A stretch of DNA of 64,000 nucleotides from an uncultured Muribaculaceae bacterium. GTDB lineage: Bacteria; Bacteroidota; Bacteroidia; Bacteroidales; Muribaculaceae. The position numbers and the translations under genes were made by a program. Under the pieces are notes generated by a model, which worked only from the letters and a program-made list of their open reading frames with translations, was not told the origin of the DNA and did no database searches. Of this stretch, positions 1 through 7,910 are shown one piece after another. How positions within the stretch are numbered: position 1 is the stretch's first letter; each line of letters begins with the position of its first letter. The DNA is taken from assembly GCA_947176745.1 (NCBI GenBank), contig CAMWRV010000003.1, positions 1-64,000 on the forward strand, in the 5' to 3' direction.

Positions 1-65
1 TAAATTTTCAGGTGTGTTGAATGACGTTTTTTGGAACATCAAACTGAACACCCTAATTTTTTAAT

Positions 66-95
66 AACTCCACCATTCGTAGGAACAGTGGAGTT
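66..95. terminator. hairpin (terminator-like) upstream of tRNA array
   Basis: aactccac/gtggagtt 8-bp stem followed by tt. Confidence 0.4.
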
Positions 96-98
96 TTC

Positions 99-172
99 CG
101 GAAGGTAGCTCAATTGGTTAGAGCATTACACTGATAATGTAAAGGTCGCTGGTTCGACTCCAGCCTTTCCGA
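99..172 (+). tRNA. tRNA-Ile(GAT)
   Basis: CGGAAGG/CTTTCCG acceptor stem, anticodon loop CTGATAA, T-arm ctggTTCGACTccag. Confidence 0.93.
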
Positions 173-264
173 CAAATGAGACGTCAAGAGAGACGCTCAG
201 CCCATAGGCAACATCGGTCAATCGACTTGAATCGCTTTTCACACATCAAGTCCTATGGGCATTT

Positions 265-346
265 GGAAGCATAGCCAAGCGGCAACGGCGCCAGACTGTA
301 AATCTGGTCTCTTCGGAGTTCGGAGGTTCGAGTCCTTCTGCTTCCA
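265..346 (+). tRNA. tRNA-Tyr(GTA)
   Basis: GGAAGCA/TGCTTCC acceptor stem, long variable arm, anticodon loop CTGTAAA. Confidence 0.93.
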
Positions 347-399
347 CGATGTCAAAGTAACGAAGTTCGCAAAGGCGGCTTGTGAAAGTCGCTGAGCAT

Positions 400-471
400 G
401 TCCCTGTCGTCTAACGGTTAGGACGCGAGATTTTCATTCTCGAAATCCGGGTTCGATTCCCGGTGGGGGTA
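400..471 (+). tRNA. tRNA-Glu(TTC)
   Basis: cgaga-TTTTCAT-tctcg anticodon arm, ccggg-TTCGATT-cccgg T-arm; acceptor stem rich in G-U pairs. Confidence 0.85.
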
Positions 472-477
472 CTATTA

Positions 478-529
478 GGACTGGTAACTCAGGGGTAGAG
501 CGTCGGTAGTTCGATTCTATCCCAGTCCG
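478..529 (+). pseudogene. tRNA remnant lacking the anticodon arm
   Basis: GGACTGG/CCAGTCC 7-bp acceptor stem, D-arm aactcaggggtagagc, T-arm ggtag-TTCGATT-ctatc; only 52 nt, no anticodon stem-loop. Confidence 0.8.
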
Positions 530-537
530 CAAATACA

Positions 538-611
538 CAAGTCGTTGGCTGAGAGGTCAGGCGATGGTCTCCAAAACCATTTTACGGAGGTTCGATTCCT
601 TCACGGCTTGC
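538..611 (+). tRNA. tRNA-Trp(CCA)
   Basis: CAAGTCG/CGGCTTG acceptor, atggt-CTCCAAA-accat anticodon arm, ggagg-TTCGATT-ccttc T-arm. Confidence 0.88.
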
Positions 612-616
612 AATAT

Positions 617-689
617 ATGGGTGTAGCTCAGTTGGTAGAGTGCTACATTTGGGATGTAGATGTCGCAGGTTCGAGCCCTGTCACCCATA
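617..689 (+). tRNA. tRNA-Pro(TGG)
   Basis: ATGGGTG/CACCCAT acceptor, ctaca-TTTGGGA-tgtag anticodon arm. Confidence 0.92.
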
Positions 690-695
690 CAACAT

Positions 696-773
696 AGCGC
701 ATTGGTCCAGTCAGGAGTGGACGTCGCCCTGTCACGGCGAAGATCACGGGTTCAAATCCCGTATGCGCTGCCA
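696..773 (+). tRNA. tRNA-Asp(GTC), CCA encoded
   Basis: AGCGCAT/ATGCGCT acceptor, tcgcc-CTGTCAC-ggcga anticodon arm, genomic CCA at 771-773. Confidence 0.92.
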
Positions 774-794
774 AACCAATAAAATCAAACAATT

Positions 795-992
795 ATGGCA
801 AATCTTCAAAAGACCTCATCAGGCGGCTTCCCGTTTCTTGCGATTCTCAGCTTGATCTTTATTACGCTCAAACTGTGCAGTGTCATTTCTTGGTCATGGT
901 GGTGGGTGCTTGTTCCAATCTGGGGTCCAGCCGCTATCGTGATAGCGATTATACTCTTCAGTCTCATTATCGGAGGTATTCTACACCGATAA
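795..992 (+). CDS. small phage membrane protein (transmembrane Fragile-X-F-like)
   Basis: 65 aa, two hydrophobic stretches, LKLCSVISWSWWWVLVPIW motif seen in small phage TM proteins; lies between tRNA genes. Confidence 0.75.
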   Translation: MANLQKTSSGGFPFLAILSLIFITLKLCSVISWSWWWVLVPIWGPAAIVIAIILFSLIIGGILHR

Positions 993-998
993 ATTTCT

Positions 999-1071
999 TG
1001 CCCTGTGGTGTCAATGGTCAGCACGTCAGATTTTGGCTCTGAAGGTTCCAGTTCGAGTCTGGATAGGGTGA
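999..1071 (+). tRNA. tRNA-Gln(TTG)
   Basis: tcaga-TTTTGGC-tctga anticodon arm; tccag-TTCGAGT-ctgga T-arm. Confidence 0.88.
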
Positions 1072-1085
1072 CTAAATTTACCAAT

Positions 1086-1439
1086 ATGAAACGAAACCTC
1101 AACATCAAAACAAAACTTGCCACATGGTTATCGAAGTGCGCTCGACGTATCGACCCACAAGGCTATCAGCATTATTCGCTTCCAAATACGCCAGAGCCAA
1201 TTCTATTCTCATCACAGGTAAAATCTGTCGAGCGAATAATGGCCCAAATCTCATATTCGCGCACTTATTTGAATAAAGCGCCTGAGCAATTTGAGGAAAA
1301 CTATATATTGCCGGAAATTGCAGAGAAAATTGCCGATGAGTTACTGAAGTATGGGTTTGTTAAGGTTGAACCAATCGATACTCCATACGAGCGCAAATGG
1401 ATTGCCACACTATATGTAGTGAAATATGATGGAATTTGA
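1086..1439 (+). CDS. hypothetical phage protein
   Basis: ORF 1005-1439; first ATG downstream of the tRNA-Gln is at 1086. Confidence 0.6.
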   Translation: MKRNLNIKTKLATWLSKCARRIDPQGYQHYSLPNTPEPILFSSQVKSVERIMAQISYSRTYLNKAPEQFEENYILPEIAEKIADELLKYGFVKVEPIDTPYERKWIATLYVVKYDGI

Positions 1440-1755
1440 ATATCTGCTAAATCTTATACATCAAGATCCCCAGTTTCAATATCTCCAATTCTTGTATGGT
1501 AAGTTTATAAGTGCGTGGGGCAAACATTGTTATATTGTTACCACTGAACATCCGGATGGCACATTCGCATTTACAGTATCATCAGACATTGCAAATAAGC
1601 TCGCTGAATTAGAAAACATGGCTTATCAACGTATGGAAGTCATAGTACGGAGAGCGATTTCTTCAGGCTATCCAAAAGATTTAGGTGAACTATTCTTAAA
1701 TGCCAGTAAACCAAGACCTCGCAAGCGATTAACTGAAAATATCTACTTGATATAA
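1426..1755 (+). CDS. hypothetical phage protein
   Basis: 109-aa ORF overlapping the end of the previous ORF, same strand. Confidence 0.6.
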   Translation: MMEFEYLLNLIHQDPQFQYLQFLYGKFISAWGKHCYIVTTEHPDGTFAFTVSSDIANKLAELENMAYQRMEVIVRRAISSGYPKDLGELFLNASKPRPRKRLTENIYLI

Positions 1756-1804
1756 ACAACTGATCTGACTATCTCATTTAACAAAATTTCAGCATGAATC
1801 GTTC

Positions 1805-2563
1805 ATGAACACAAAACTAAAACACTATGTCGGCACCAAGCATATCTTGGCAATGCCGATGACCAAGGGCGAAGCCTATCAGAAAGGTATTTGTCGCTTT
1901 CAGTTTAACGACGATCAAGAACGAGAAGCCTTCGTTCAGAGTGACGATTACAAAACACCCGGTTATAAAGTCGTTTATCAGGATGGTTACGAATCGTGGT
2001 CTCCAGCAGACGTGTTTGAAGCGGCTTATAAAGTCGCTGAAACCGCACTCGATAGAGTAAATATTGAGGATGAAGAGTTGCGAGACAGAACCGACAAACT
2101 CGGACAATTTATTTTCAATAAGAACGACGGGGCCGACTATCAGTCTCTCCCACTCGGAACACGAGCAATGCTCTTAGCTCAATTCCATGCAATGTGCTCA
2201 TACTCTGTACTCCTGTCTCTCCGTCAGAGCTGCATGGAAGGTGGCGTGGATTGCCATCCTTGTGGCCTGAGTTTTGAACAGATCCTTCCACTTCTCAAAG
2301 AGGGCTTTGCTGTTCGCCGGGCAGGTTGGAACGGCAAGGACCTGATGGTTTTCAAGCAGGTTCCAGCCCGTATTTCTGCTGAAGTGATTCCCAATATGCA
2401 GTCACTTCCCAATGAGGCCAAACGTCTGGTTCTCGCTCATGGTGATCACATCGACTATGTTTCTCAGTGCCTCATCTTCAATCCGGCATTTGGAGAAGCA
2501 AATTCATGGGCTCCGTCTATCTCAGATATTTTTGCAAATGACTGGGAGCTCGTATTGGAATAA
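1805..2563 (+). CDS. composite phage protein with C-terminal DUF2829/Tad2-like domain
   Basis: aa 155-252 LSFEQILPLLKEGFAVRRAGWNGK...SWAPSISDIFANDWELV matches the DUF2829 (Thoeris anti-defense Tad2) pattern; aa ~83-142 predicted helical hairpin; N-term GTK...PMT..EA...GYESWSPxDVFExAY. Confidence 0.8.
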   Translation: MNTKLKHYVGTKHILAMPMTKGEAYQKGICRFQFNDDQEREAFVQSDDYKTPGYKVVYQDGYESWSPADVFEAAYKVAETALDRVNIEDEELRDRTDKLGQFIFNKNDGADYQSLPLGTRAMLLAQFHAMCSYSVLLSLRQSCMEGGVDCHPCGLSFEQILPLLKEGFAVRRAGWNGKDLMVFKQVPARISAEVIPNMQSLPNEAKRLVLAHGDHIDYVSQCLIFNPAFGEANSWAPSISDIFANDWELVLE

Positions 2564-2589
2564 TCATTAAATTACTGCCATATTATCAG

Positions 2590-2623
2590 AAAAGGCCACA
2601 TGGATTCGTCTGTGTGGCCTTTT
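2590..2623 (+). terminator. intrinsic terminator
   Basis: aaaaggccaca/tgtggcctttt 11-bp stem with T tract. Confidence 0.8.
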
Positions 2624-2683
2624 TATTATTCTTTTCCACCTTTGGCTGCTCCCTTTACCTATTCTTCATAAACAGAAGATATT

Positions 2684-5293
2684 ATGGTAAAAGGATTAAA
2701 AGCGCCGACTGGCTTAACCATAGATTTTAAGCCATCCCCCAGACAATATGAAATGTGGAAACTGCTTCAACCAAATTGTTGCCCTCATTGTGGCGGTGAA
2801 ATTGAAGTAGTACAATCAGGACTTGATGAAAGAGGTAAACCAAAATATGCACCTCAGTGTAAAAAATGTAATACTCGTCACCTTCCCAGATTTATTTTGG
2901 GCGGTGGTGCTGCCGGTGGTGGCAAGGCTATATCATTAGACGATAATGTCTTAACGCCTATGGGTTTTAAGAAAATGCGCGACATTCAATTGAATGATGT
3001 TGTATCAACTCCTGATGGCGGTTTAGCACATGTTATAGCAATTCATCCTCAGGGTAAAATTCAATTATGGGAACTCACAACAAACGATGGAATATCAGTT
3101 AAATGCTGTGATGACCATATTTGGAAAGTCAATGTTCACGACAAATCTGGTGCGCATGAAGTCATTACAGATACAAAGCATTTGAGGGCATGGTTGAGCG
3201 AAGGTAGAAAAATTAGCATATCTCTAACCAAACCAGTTTATACTTCCACTAATTATGGTTCTTTCATTCATCCATATATCATTGGCTTCTTAATAGGCGA
3301 TGGTGGCTTAACTGGGAATATGACATTTACCACAGCAGACACGGAGTTAGTTGATAAAATTAAAAGCCTTGTTCCTGATGGATGTACGGTTCATAAAGTA
3401 CCATCCAGTAAATATGGATATGTAATAAAAAATAAGTACACTGATGCTAAAGGTCATCCATATTCGCCTTTCAAAAATGAAATTATTCGTTTAGGACTAA
3501 ATTGTAGTAGCCACGACAAGCGCATCCCTAAGTTTATTTTATCAGGTGAATATAGTGTAAGGCTAAGCTGCGTACAAGGATTGATGGATTCTGATGGGTA
3601 TGTTGATAAGAGGGGGCATTGTAGTTTTTCGGTGTGTAACGAAGGCTTAGCAAGAGACTTCTTGTTTTTGGTTAGAAGTCTTGGAGCAAAAGCTACAATA
3701 AACAGTGGCGTCAAGTATTGCTATTATAAAGGTGAAAAGAAATCTGCAATTGCTTATACCGTGCGATTTAATTGCGAACATAAAGCGGACTTTGTAACCT
3801 TGCATCGCAGAAAGGAAAGAATACCTGAAAAGGTAAAAGTTGCTCCAAGGTTGATAACACATATCAAGGATGCTGGTATTCAAGAGGCTCAATGTATATC
3901 TATTGACACTGACGATGGTTTGTTTATTACAAATGATTATCTACCTACACACAACTCGTATGTAGGTAGTTGCTGGATTATAATGAGCTGTATCAGGTTC
4001 CCCGGCAATCGAGCAGTTGTGGCCCGTAAAACATTGAAGGCACTGAAGGGCTCTACATTTAATACAATCAAGTTCGTTCTCAGGCAATGGGGTCTTGAAC
4101 AGGACGTTCACTACAAGATCAACAATATAGAAGGTCTTGTTACTTTCTGGAATGAGAGTACGATTTCTCTGATTGAGTTGGAAGACCTGCCTTCTGATCC
4201 TGAATTTGAGCGTCTTGGTTCTAACGAATGGTCTTGTGGGTTCATCGACGAGTGCTCTCAGGTTTCAGAAAAGGCTGTCGAAATCTTATATAGTCGCCTT
4301 CGTTGGTTGGTTCCGGAATATTGGGGTTATCCTCGATTGCTGATGACAACCAACCCATCAATGAATTGGGTCCGGTCAAGATTTGTGCAAGATAATGACG
4401 GCAACCCAGTTGTTCTGGCTCCACAAGATGAATTTGTTCGCTTTTCAGTCTTTGATAATCCATGTACGTCATTTGTGGCCACATATCGTGATGCTCTTGA
4501 CAAGCTTTCAGACCCGGCAGCTCGTCATCGCCTTCTATATGGTGTTTGGGACTGGGTAGGTGAGAATGAGGCAGCCGCTTATTGGAATTTCGAAGGTAGC
4601 ACTCATCTGGTAGATAATCTTCGAGAGAAGGTTTATGATCCGCTGAAGCCCCTGATAATCTCATGGGACTTTAACGTAGCTCCGTTCATGTCAACATTGG
4701 CCCTCCAGGTGGATTATGACAATAAAAAGCTATATGTGTTGGAAGAGGTTATCGGACGCCCGGAGGATAAGGAGAATAACACGCCCAAGCTCGCCGACAA
4801 AATCTCCAACAAATACTTAACCGAAAGCCACATGGGTGGCCTATTAGTAACAGGAGACCCAGCTGGTCTGGCCCGGTCAACACAGACTGAGGATGGCGTA
4901 AACAACTATACTATTATTCTCAATCACTTGCACCCATCTCTCAGAGCGCAAAAGAAACTGTTGACCAAGCAGCCCCCTCAGGTTACACGTCTGGAATTTA
5001 TCAACAATCTGTTCAACGGATATGATGGTTGGGAGATTCTGATAGATATGAGATGCCGACGATTAACTGAAGACCTCATATATCAAAAGAAGAATGAGGA
5101 TGGTACCAAGAATAAGGCAAAGATTACCGATCCGAAACTTGGTATGAAATATGAGAAATACGGCCACATGTCCGATGCACTGGATTACGCAATATGCTTG
5201 TTGTTATCAAATCCGTGGAAGAAATTTCAGCATATAGGCAGTAGTGGTATAGCAACTGTTAACACGCCAATATACGGCCATTTTGACTATTGA
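2684..5293 (+). CDS. terL: phage terminase large subunit, intein-containing
   Basis: Extein FILGGGAAGGGK|SYVGSCWIIM (split Walker A), CGFIDECSQV Walker B-like, ISWDFNVAP nuclease motif; intein aa 82-424. Confidence 0.93.
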   Translation: MVKGLKAPTGLTIDFKPSPRQYEMWKLLQPNCCPHCGGEIEVVQSGLDERGKPKYAPQCKKCNTRHLPRFILGGGAAGGGKAISLDDNVLTPMGFKKMRDIQLNDVVSTPDGGLAHVIAIHPQGKIQLWELTTNDGISVKCCDDHIWKVNVHDKSGAHEVITDTKHLRAWLSEGRKISISLTKPVYTSTNYGSFIHPYIIGFLIGDGGLTGNMTFTTADTELVDKIKSLVPDGCTVHKVPSSKYGYVIKNKYTDAKGHPYSPFKNEIIRLGLNCSSHDKRIPKFILSGEYSVRLSCVQGLMDSDGYVDKRGHCSFSVCNEGLARDFLFLVRSLGAKATINSGVKYCYYKGEKKSAIAYTVRFNCEHKADFVTLHRRKERIPEKVKVAPRLITHIKDAGIQEAQCISIDTDDGLFITNDYLPTHNSYVGSCWIIMSCIRFPGNRAVVARKTLKALKGSTFNTIKFVLRQWGLEQDVHYKINNIEGLVTFWNESTISLIELEDLPSDPEFERLGSNEWSCGFIDECSQVSEKAVEILYSRLRWLVPEYWGYPRLLMTTNPSMNWVRSRFVQDNDGNPVVLAPQDEFVRFSVFDNPCTSFVATYRDALDKLSDPAARHRLLYGVWDWVGENEAAAYWNFEGSTHLVDNLREKVYDPLKPLIISWDFNVAPFMSTLALQVDYDNKKLYVLEEVIGRPEDKENNTPKLADKISNKYLTESHMGGLLVTGDPAGLARSTQTEDGVNNYTIILNHLHPSLRAQKKLLTKQPPQVTRLEFINNLFNGYDGWEILIDMRCRRLTEDLIYQKKNEDGTKNKAKITDPKLGMKYEKYGHMSDALDYAICLLLSNPWKKFQHIGSSGIATVNTPIYGHFDY
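2927..3955 (+). other. intein with LAGLIDADG homing endonuclease (343 aa)
   Basis: Begins AISLDDNVLTPMG, ends YLPTHN before Ser+1; IGFLIGDGGL and VQGLMDSDGYV dodecapeptide motifs. Confidence 0.92.
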
Positions 5294-5294
5294 T

Positions 5295-6314
5295 ATGAAA
5301 CGATTTCTGAATAATAACGATTATCTTGGTATCGTCACAGAAGAAGCTCTCGAACAGCTTATTCGTGGCAACGAGATTCGTTTAGCTCAGGCTGAAGAGG
5401 CTGCGATAGAATCGGTATTGGAATATTTGTCAGAAAACTATGAAGTTGAAGCCGCACTTAAAGTCGGATATGACTTGATTCCATATAATCCGCAAATAAC
5501 ATATCCAGCGGGAGCTCATTTCTATGTGGATGGAATAATATATAGATCTACGCGAGTTATCAATGGCAGAAAGGCCCCGGCCATTGGAATATACTGGAGG
5601 GAATATGAAGAATACATTCCCTCTGAAAACGAAATTCCATTCTACACTCAACGTGGAAGTTACATGCCCGGTGATATGGTAAAGTTCAATGGCCGTATCT
5701 ATCAGTGCATGAATTATAACGGAATGGATTATAACAGTATTCGTGTTCCAGGTGTAATTTCATGGGGTGAGGTTGACACATCTGAGTGGATTGTCAACCA
5801 AACCTATCAGCCATGGGATGTAGTGCGCTTTAATGGCCGTTTTTACGCCCTTCTGAGTGCCGAAAACATCGACTGGAATACAAACCCTCATGAAAGTGAT
5901 AATTGGGGCTTGATTGGCTCGTATGACCCCGAATTGAACAACTACGAATACTCATCTAATGAGTATGTAGAATATGGAGGCGCGGTCTTCTATCCTTATA
6001 CTAATCCCAACTCGGATGAGCTTAAAGTTGGATATAATATAATAGAAGACGACCCACGCCATCCAAATCTAAAGAAACATATTTTGAGGCTTGCAGTGTA
6101 TGAGCTTCACAAGTTGATTTCCCCGACAAACATCAGCTCAACCAGAATCACCGATTACGAAACATCGATTATGTGGCTTAGAGATGCTTCTCGGCTTAGA
6201 ATCAATCCTCAGATACCTCGTAAGCTGGACGATGAGAACAAGCCTGTGGCAGATTTTGCAACTGCCACATATATGAGAGATTACGATCCCTATAAGAATC
6301 CATGGCAAATATAA
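5295..6314 (+). CDS. head-tail connector (Mu gp36/DUF1320-like) with inserted chitin-binding-like repeats
   Basis: N-term NNDYLGIVTEEALEQL...EAAIESVLEYLSENY and C-term RLAVYELHKLISPTNIS..RITDYETSIMWLRDASRLRINPQIP flank repeats of Y.PGD.V.FNGR.Y type; first ATG after terL stop is 5295. Confidence 0.65.
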   Translation: MKRFLNNNDYLGIVTEEALEQLIRGNEIRLAQAEEAAIESVLEYLSENYEVEAALKVGYDLIPYNPQITYPAGAHFYVDGIIYRSTRVINGRKAPAIGIYWREYEEYIPSENEIPFYTQRGSYMPGDMVKFNGRIYQCMNYNGMDYNSIRVPGVISWGEVDTSEWIVNQTYQPWDVVRFNGRFYALLSAENIDWNTNPHESDNWGLIGSYDPELNNYEYSSNEYVEYGGAVFYPYTNPNSDELKVGYNIIEDDPRHPNLKKHILRLAVYELHKLISPTNISSTRITDYETSIMWLRDASRLRINPQIPRKLDDENKPVADFATATYMRDYDPYKNPWQI

Positions 6315-6336
6315 TTGCCATCACAGGAAAAATGTT

Positions 6337-6369
6337 AAAACCCACCCGGACAAATGAAGGGTGGGTTTT
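6337..6369. terminator. bidirectional terminator between convergent genes
   Basis: aaaacccaccc/gggtgggtttt perfect 11-bp stem. Confidence 0.8.
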
Positions 6370-6372
6370 TCA

Positions 6373-7719
6373 TTAATATGCAGCAAGAGCATCGAGATAG
6401 TTGGTGTAATGGCGTTCGATCATTCCCACAGATGTGCCCGCCACCTTTGCCAGCATAGAAATTGGCATATCGTTGTCGATGAGGGCCTTTGTTATAGCTG
6501 TTCGTCTGAACGCATAAATAGTCAGATGGTAAGGAAGACCGAAGTAGTCACCGACTTTCCACAGAAAGCGGTTTACACGTCCTTGTGCGCGATTCTGCTG
6601 AGTGTAGTACAAGTGGTACTGTTCAGGATCTTCAAGATCCCATTTCTTGTTGTTTTGCGAGAAAGGAAGAACATACCCATGGCGAGATTTATCTTTGTAT
6701 TTGAGAATGATCTCCATAGCGCGAGGTGTAAGAAATTGTACGACAAGTGGATTAGAGTCGTGCTCGCGTGTCAGGGCGTAATTCTTTTTCTTACTTGGAA
6801 TGTAAGTGCAGGTCCATCGCCCATATTGCTTGTTGTAGGCAATGTTGTCCCATGTCAGTTTCATAACATCAATGGGGCGTGACTTCATTTCATAAAGAAG
6901 TATACAGAAATCACGATAGAGTTCCTTGTAAAAGTTGAGATGAGGTCTTCGGAGCTTAATACAGTCAAGGTCAAGATTGACAAACTGCTCGTACTGTTCC
7001 GGGCTGAGAGATTTTATTGTCCCTCCATTGCTGTTGAGATCCGACGCCTTCTCTGACAGTTTATTGACAACTGGGGCATAATCCATATATGGAAAGTTTG
7101 GAACATACTCTGTAAGTCCAGCCTTACGTGCCCTATTCACAGTTGCAATCAAGAGCTTCATTAGAGAAATATAGTTCTTGCCTGTCCCTTTCTGGCTCTT
7201 TTGATTTAAAATGAAGTCTGAGAATTGCACAAATGTGCTTCGGTTGACCTTGCATAAGGGGATTCTGATAATCCGTTTTTCTTTCACCAACTTGCTCTGA
7301 AGCGTCTGATAGGTCATATAGTTGGATGAGGGCTTACGTCTGGTGGGGTTTTTCAGTTCCTCTATGACCTGCTCAAGAAATTTCCCAAGAGTCATTTCTT
7401 TCTGTTCTTCGATAAGAGCCTGTTCTATTCTTTCTTTTTCCGAAAGATCATACTTGGCGAACAATTCTTTACCAGATTCAAACTGATGCTCATTAAGCAG
7501 TTGTTCAAATGGAGCGAGATAGTCGAGAAGTCGGGTATTGTTCTGTAGATCACTCTCAGAGCTGGAAACGAACATCTGGACTTTGGGATTCCACTTCGAA
7601 AAATTAGGATTTTTTAACACATTCACCACCTTATAGTGGCGAACCTGAGTGCCCTTTACGTGGGCGCAGAGACAGAACTTGCCGTCTTTTTTAGTAAATT
7701 TTAACGAAATTTTGGACAT
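6373..7719 (-). CDS. tyrosine recombinase/phage integrase
   Basis: YEMKSRPIDVMKLTWDN...YAFRRTAITKALIDN...MLAKVAGTSVGMIERHYTNY; start at MSKISLKF. Confidence 0.9.
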   Translation of the reverse strand: MSKISLKFTKKDGKFCLCAHVKGTQVRHYKVVNVLKNPNFSKWNPKVQMFVSSSESDLQNNTRLLDYLAPFEQLLNEHQFESGKELFAKYDLSEKERIEQALIEEQKEMTLGKFLEQVIEELKNPTRRKPSSNYMTYQTLQSKLVKEKRIIRIPLCKVNRSTFVQFSDFILNQKSQKGTGKNYISLMKLLIATVNRARKAGLTEYVPNFPYMDYAPVVNKLSEKASDLNSNGGTIKSLSPEQYEQFVNLDLDCIKLRRPHLNFYKELYRDFCILLYEMKSRPIDVMKLTWDNIAYNKQYGRWTCTYIPSKKKNYALTREHDSNPLVVQFLTPRAMEIILKYKDKSRHGYVLPFSQNNKKWDLEDPEQYHLYYTQQNRAQGRVNRFLWKVGDYFGLPYHLTIYAFRRTAITKALIDNDMPISMLAKVAGTSVGMIERHYTNYLDALAAY

Positions 7720-7876
7720 AATGTTGAGATTTACGGTCCAATGGATTTCGATTATGGCCGGACTGCACAATTTACTGCACATCATTTACGCCATCGTGCG
7801 AGAAACAGGGTTTGCGTCGAGTGACCATATAGTAGACATCGACTGCAATTCGCTGTTACTCACTCAGATATAAAAA

Positions 7877-7907
7877 TAAAAGTGAGGGGTCAAATTCCTC
7901 ACTTTTA
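7877..7907. terminator. hairpin between integrase and tRNA-Gln
   Basis: taaaagtgagg/cctcactttta 11-bp perfect stem. Confidence 0.65.
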
Positions 7908-7910
7908 TCA

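Noticed and set aside
640-1123. ORFs 640-855 (+) and 806-1123 (-) over the tRNA array
   Set aside because: Read through structured tRNA genes; composition not protein-like.
99-6314. Alternative genetic code in the phage region, as in some crAss-like phages
   Set aside because: Genes are full length under the standard code; no suppressor tRNA anticodon (CTA/TCA/TTA) found.
6361-6882. 173-aa plus-strand ORF opposite the integrase
   Set aside because: Overlaps conserved integrase codons and a terminator; no domain.
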